Shown here piece after piece: positions 59,896-64,000 of a DNA stretch of 64,000 nucleotides (the first letter of the stretch is position 1; the number at the start of each line of letters is the position of its first letter). A program made the translations under genes and the position numbers. Under the pieces are notes generated by a model. The model was not told where the DNA came from and did no database searches. It worked only from the letters and a program-made list of their open reading frames with translations. Source of the stretch: Neopestalotiopsis rosae (Eukaryota > Ascomycota > Sordariomycetes > Amphisphaeriales > Sporocadaceae); contig JALGAS010000002.1 of the NCBI GenBank assembly GCA_023078685.1, positions 5,022,001-5,086,000 of the forward strand. The letters are read 5' to 3'.

Positions 59896-62800
59896 TCATA
59901 CCCACTGATTCTTGCCATTCTTGGGATGTACTCTGGTCAAAACGTCAAAGGCACCGGTTCCGACCTTGCCGAGTCTTCCCATTACGATGCGACCACTGGG
60001 CGTGGTCAAATCATCCCAATCGCCATCGAGCACCGCGTCCTTGAGGAACGCCAGAGTCGTCTCGAAACTCATCTTGGTGAACGGGCTGACGTTACCCTTG
60101 AGTCCGTTACGGTTGAAGGGCGAGAAGCCACCGTTTCTTGTCATGTAGTCACCAATCAAGTTCAGATGGCGATTGTCGACGCTGATACCGTGACCACCGA
60201 AGACGTTGCTCAACTCCTGAATGATGTTGTTGCGCGCCGCCTCAACTCCATAAGTCCGGAGCACAGCAGCAATATCGTTGGTGATGGTCTTGTTGGGGTT
60301 GATGAAGTCTCCATAGTTTTGCATGGCCACGAGGTTGACTCCGTTGGTGTGAATCACTGGGATCTTGCTCGTCTCGCCAGTGCGCATGTCCTTGATCGTC
60401 TCCTCCTCTACAAAGGTACAGTCACGGATGCCTTCAATCTTTTGCACCAGCGTCTTGTGTATCGCGTCTTGCACCACATTCAGCATCAAGACCTTGGGAA
60501 TGCTCGCGTCGAACTCGAGAGAGAAGTCGCACCATCCACCGCGCACCTCGTCGCATTCGAATCGCGAGACTGACTTGAATCTCTCCATGACGTCTGCCTC
60601 CCGGGTCTTGTTGACTGTGGCCTTCTTGGCCTTGCCGGCGCTCTGCTCGTCGTCGCTCTCGGACTCTTGACTGCCACCGAAGCCTTCGTCCTCGGGAAGT
60701 TCATCATCGATGTCAGGCGAGGCTTCCCGTTCCATCTGTTGCTGGATCTCGTCGTCATCCTCGTCATTGGGACCGTAAGACACTGCCTCGGCGCGATTGG
60801 CCCTTTGCTTGGCGTTGGTGGCGTCGTCATCTCCCTCCTCATCATCGTCATCATCCTCGTCGCGTATCCTCTCGGCGTCGGGCGCAGCCATCTCAACGTT
60901 GCCAGCCTTTGCACCTACTTCGGGAACAGCACCATTGTCCTTGTCGCCTCTGGCCTTGATCTCCTTCCTGATCTGCTTCTCGAGCCTGTCCAAAAATTTG
61001 GTCGCCACAACATTGAGCACGTCGGATTTCTTGATGCCATACGTGTCGGTGTAGTCCTTCGAGTCGAAGAACTCCAGACGGACATTAAAGGTCTTGGCCA
61101 AACGGTAGCCGGCACCCTTGCCAACTCTTTCCTTGACCGTCACCTTGTCTGTGACGTGAGAGAGCGGCAACTCGCTGATTGCCTTGGCGAAGCGTCCAAG
61201 CTTTTCAGTGCCCAACTCCGCATTGGCAATCAGGGTCATGGCAGGGGTGGAGATGTGGTCACTGGCTGTCATCAAGATTTCTCGCAGACGAGGAATACCT
61301 AGTGTGACGTTCTTGGCAGAGTGACCAGCCAAGTGGAAAGTGTTCAGTGTCATCTGTGTGGACGGCTCTCCTACTGACTGTCCGGCAACAATACCGACAG
61401 CCTCGCCAGGTTCCACCAGCGATCCAAGATACTTTGTGTGAAGTAGGATCTCGGCGTACTTGCGAGCAATGAGGTCGTTCGACTTGTTTTTGTCTCCCTT
61501 GTCCTTGAGCAGTCTGTCCTTGTTCTCCTTGATGTACTCGGTAACCTTTTCGTAGAACTTTTCAGACGTTGCAAAGGCATTGCGGTTGGGGTTCATCTCG
61601 GCTGTGATGGGGTCACGCGCGTGGGCATCATTTGCCTTGGACTCCTTGATGGCCTTCTTCATGTACTTTTGCGCGTAGTCCTTGGAGGCAAAAATGTCTT
61701 GATCCCAGCCACGCTCATCAATGGACAGCTGTGCAACCTCGGAAGCCCGGTTTCGAAGCACGAAGCCAAAGTCGTGGAGATATCTTTGCTTGGTAATGTC
61801 CAAGCCATCCTCTCCGTACAAGAACTGAACGATGGATCCGTCCGCGTCTCTGACTGACGTATCATAGGATACCTTGAGACCTTCCATACCCTTGATCAAA
61901 CATCGCTGGAGGTAACCGGATCTCGATGTCTTGACAGCTGTGTCGATCAGACCTTCGCGACCAGCCATGTGATGGAAGTAGTATTCCTGGGGCCTGATAC
62001 CAGTCAAGAAACGATTGACAATGAAGCCACCGGCTCGGACATCGGTCTCGAATGGCCGGAAACAGGGCAGCGTCTTTCCACTGACCATCACAGGTACTCG
62101 ACGACCCTCCAAAACTTGCTGACCGAGGTTGCAGGAAATGAGGTTGGCATTGACACCACTACCCTTTGCACCGGAAATAGTCATCGACTGCATTTGGTTC
62201 TTGGGGAAGTGCTTCTCGAGGCCATTAGGTAAACATGCCTTGGTAACACCGCTCGATACGACCGAGCACGCGGCGTTTAGCAGGGCATCGAAGTTTTCCT
62301 GTTGGCTGTCGTTTCGCATAACGGCTTCCAGGCGCTCCAGAAGCACTGGGTCACGCTCGTCAACATCGCCCTGCTTGTCCAAGCTCACGAATTTGAGGGC
62401 GACTTCCAAGCCAGCCTTGGATGCTGCTTCAAGCTGCTTCTTTCGGTTTTTTTCTCCAACCTGTGTGAGACGCAAGTCGTCCATGCCACAAGTAAATGCA
62501 CGCATGTTGAGATATCGGGTCAAGAGTCGGCCCATGCAACTCAGGAGCTTGGCAGCCGATTCCGGGCCCCAAGTCTCATGAATAGAATGGATGAAACCAC
62601 CACCACTTGGTCCAAGGTGTGCTTTATCCAGAATACCATGAATAAATTCTCCATCAACGAATAAGACAGATCCTTCTTCTGATGATTTGCCCCATCGGTC
62701 AGATGGAACCTTTGTTTTGCCCGTGAGCCACAAGTCACCGAATCCGATGGGCTTCATATTCTTGAGAATAGTAGTGATGACCTGTTTGCCCGTCCACCGC

Positions 62801-64000
62801 CGCACAGGTTTGATAATAGCGGGTGGCACAAGCTCAAGCCTGTCCGAGGTGATGTGGCCGTGTTCCGGACGAAGGGCGTTGTAAACAAGCTGTTGATAAG
62901 CTCCCTTGTCAAAAAAGGTGTCCTTGTTACAGAGAGCCACCGACACTGACAAGTGGTCTTGAATCAAACCACGAAGAGGCTCGCCTGCTGTACCGGATAG
63001 GTATTGATGATCGGTATCGGCAAGTCGCATAGCCTCAGCTCTGGCAAGCTCGTTTTGCGGAAAGTGCATATTCATCTCGTCACCGTCGAAATCGGCATTG
63101 TATGTGTTACAGTTTGCGTAGTGCATACGAATGGTCTTCTCTCCTGGCAGAACGCGAACACGGTGTCCCATGATGGACGGCTTGTGCAGAGTGGGCTGAC
63201 GGTTCATGAGGACAACGTCACCATTGCCGAGATGACGGTGAACCTTCTTGCCTCTCATGCCAGTCTGATTGTGCGATGTCGGGGCGAGGAGTTGGTTCGC
63301 CAAAGCGACACGGTCCTCCTGCGTCTTCTTCTTCAGATTGATAATTTGGCCATTCTCGTTCTCGATTGCGGCTGCTCCTGGCCATTTGTCGGGACCGTTG
63401 ATAACAGCCTGCTGCATTTCTCTGAAATTGTGACTTGTCACAGGCTCAGGATAGGTGAGCTTCTTGGCAAAGACTGGAGGCACACCAATCTCGCTTGTCT
63501 CGATGTTGGGATCTGGTGAAATGACACTTCGAGCAGCATAGTTGAAAAGACCTTCCTTCTTCTCCAGTTTTTGCTTGATACCGTCCTCGTTGCGCTCCAG
63601 TTTTTGCTTGATACGGGGTTTCGTCCTCGTCAATCAGGGCGCTTGCCAGCGGCGCCGCGAACGGGGTTTCGGTCCTTGTCAATCAGGGAGTTGACGCAAT
63701 CTTGCAGCGCAACACAAGCTTCGTGCAATTCGGAGAAATTTCTGTTGCGACCCTCGAACTCAGCGCCGGCTTTTGCGGCTGCAGCAATCTCGCGATGGAT
63801 TTGAGCAACTTTGGCAGAGGCATTAAGAATCTGTTTGTATAGAGAATTTTGTTGAGCCTCGGCAATGCCACCGTCGCCCTGTCGGGCCTCAGGGCGAAAC
63901 TTGTTGGGCGGAACCATGATAGTCTGCAGGAAGAACGAGGCAGGCGACAGGGTTTTGGAAGACTTGGGTTGTGGCCTGGAGTTGTACAGCAAGGCGACCA
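59896..64000 (-). CDS. RPA190: RNA polymerase I largest subunit (A190 type), 5' part outside window, frame broken at 63,543-63,633
   Basis: The gene runs off the right edge; the first few hundred codons are missing. The product is the catalytic subunit of RNA polymerase I, which makes rRNA in the nucleolus. Seen: [15 protein letters not shown] (upstream segment), [16 protein letters not shown], the Mg-binding [17 protein letters not shown] at 63,050-63,100, bridge-helix region [15 protein letters not shown], the trigger-loop segment [19 protein letters not shown], an acidic insert in the jaw region (about 60,650-60,900) typical of A190, and a conserved C-terminus without the Pol II heptads. 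The body 59,896-63,570 is one open frame. At 63,584-63,633 a 50-nt insertion shifts the frame and creates a stop (63,630-63,632), and nine residues expected before NYAARS are missing at 63,543/63,544. As the gene is essential, an assembly error is the first suspicion. Confidence 0.93.

Overview
The window is chromosomal DNA of a filamentous ascomycete (Pezizomycotina). Evidence: short GT..AG introns with CTAAC-type branch points, a pentafunctional AROM gene, single-copy-style H3 and H4 genes with introns, and a large AT-rich block with the CpA-to-TpA signature of repeat-induced point mutation (RIP). Gene content and AT-rich/GC-balanced compartments suit a Sordariomycete, possibly Hypocreales; I cannot name the genus.

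Bases 1 to about 25,835 are a gene-free, RIP-mutated transposon graveyard whose nesting can be read directly. A complete chromodomain Ty3/gypsy element (80-8581, TSD CGAAT, 532-bp LTRs) carries four later solo LTRs. 35 bp after its TSD lies a 2.27-kb LTR element that looks Gag-only (8622-10888). Both sit in a host repeat whose uninterrupted paralogue is at about 25,205-25,345. From about 11,100 to 25,500 the DNA is a pile of small palindromic elements with CAGGG..CCCTG ends and, in the clean cases, perfect 8-bp target duplications (hAT-type MITEs). Two subfamilies carry 31-bp-period subterminal repeats. At least four solo-LTR families (145, 206, 470 and about 215 bp) are scattered through the block.

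The block ends abruptly about 240 bp from the stop codon of the first gene. The GC-balanced part (25,840-64,000) holds, in order: a rhomboid intramembrane protease (-), a DHA1-type MFS transporter with 10 introns (-), the pentafunctional shikimate-pathway gene AROM (+), a glutamine-rich C2H2 transcription factor resembling fungal RPN4-like regulators (-), histone H4 (-) and histone H3 (+) transcribed divergently, and the largest subunit of RNA polymerase I (-, running off the right edge). Exon structures were solved by hand; in each solved gene the spliced reading frame closes exactly.

The genes are housekeeping and not an obvious cluster. Points that stand out: a frameshifting 50-bp insertion plus a 27-bp in-frame gap inside the otherwise perfect RNA polymerase I gene, the structured 145-bp solo-LTR family that largely escaped RIP, and the hAT-MITE nest with periodic repeats. 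No tRNA, rRNA or CRISPR was seen. A 9.5-kb stretch (45,037-54,506) has no gene I can support.
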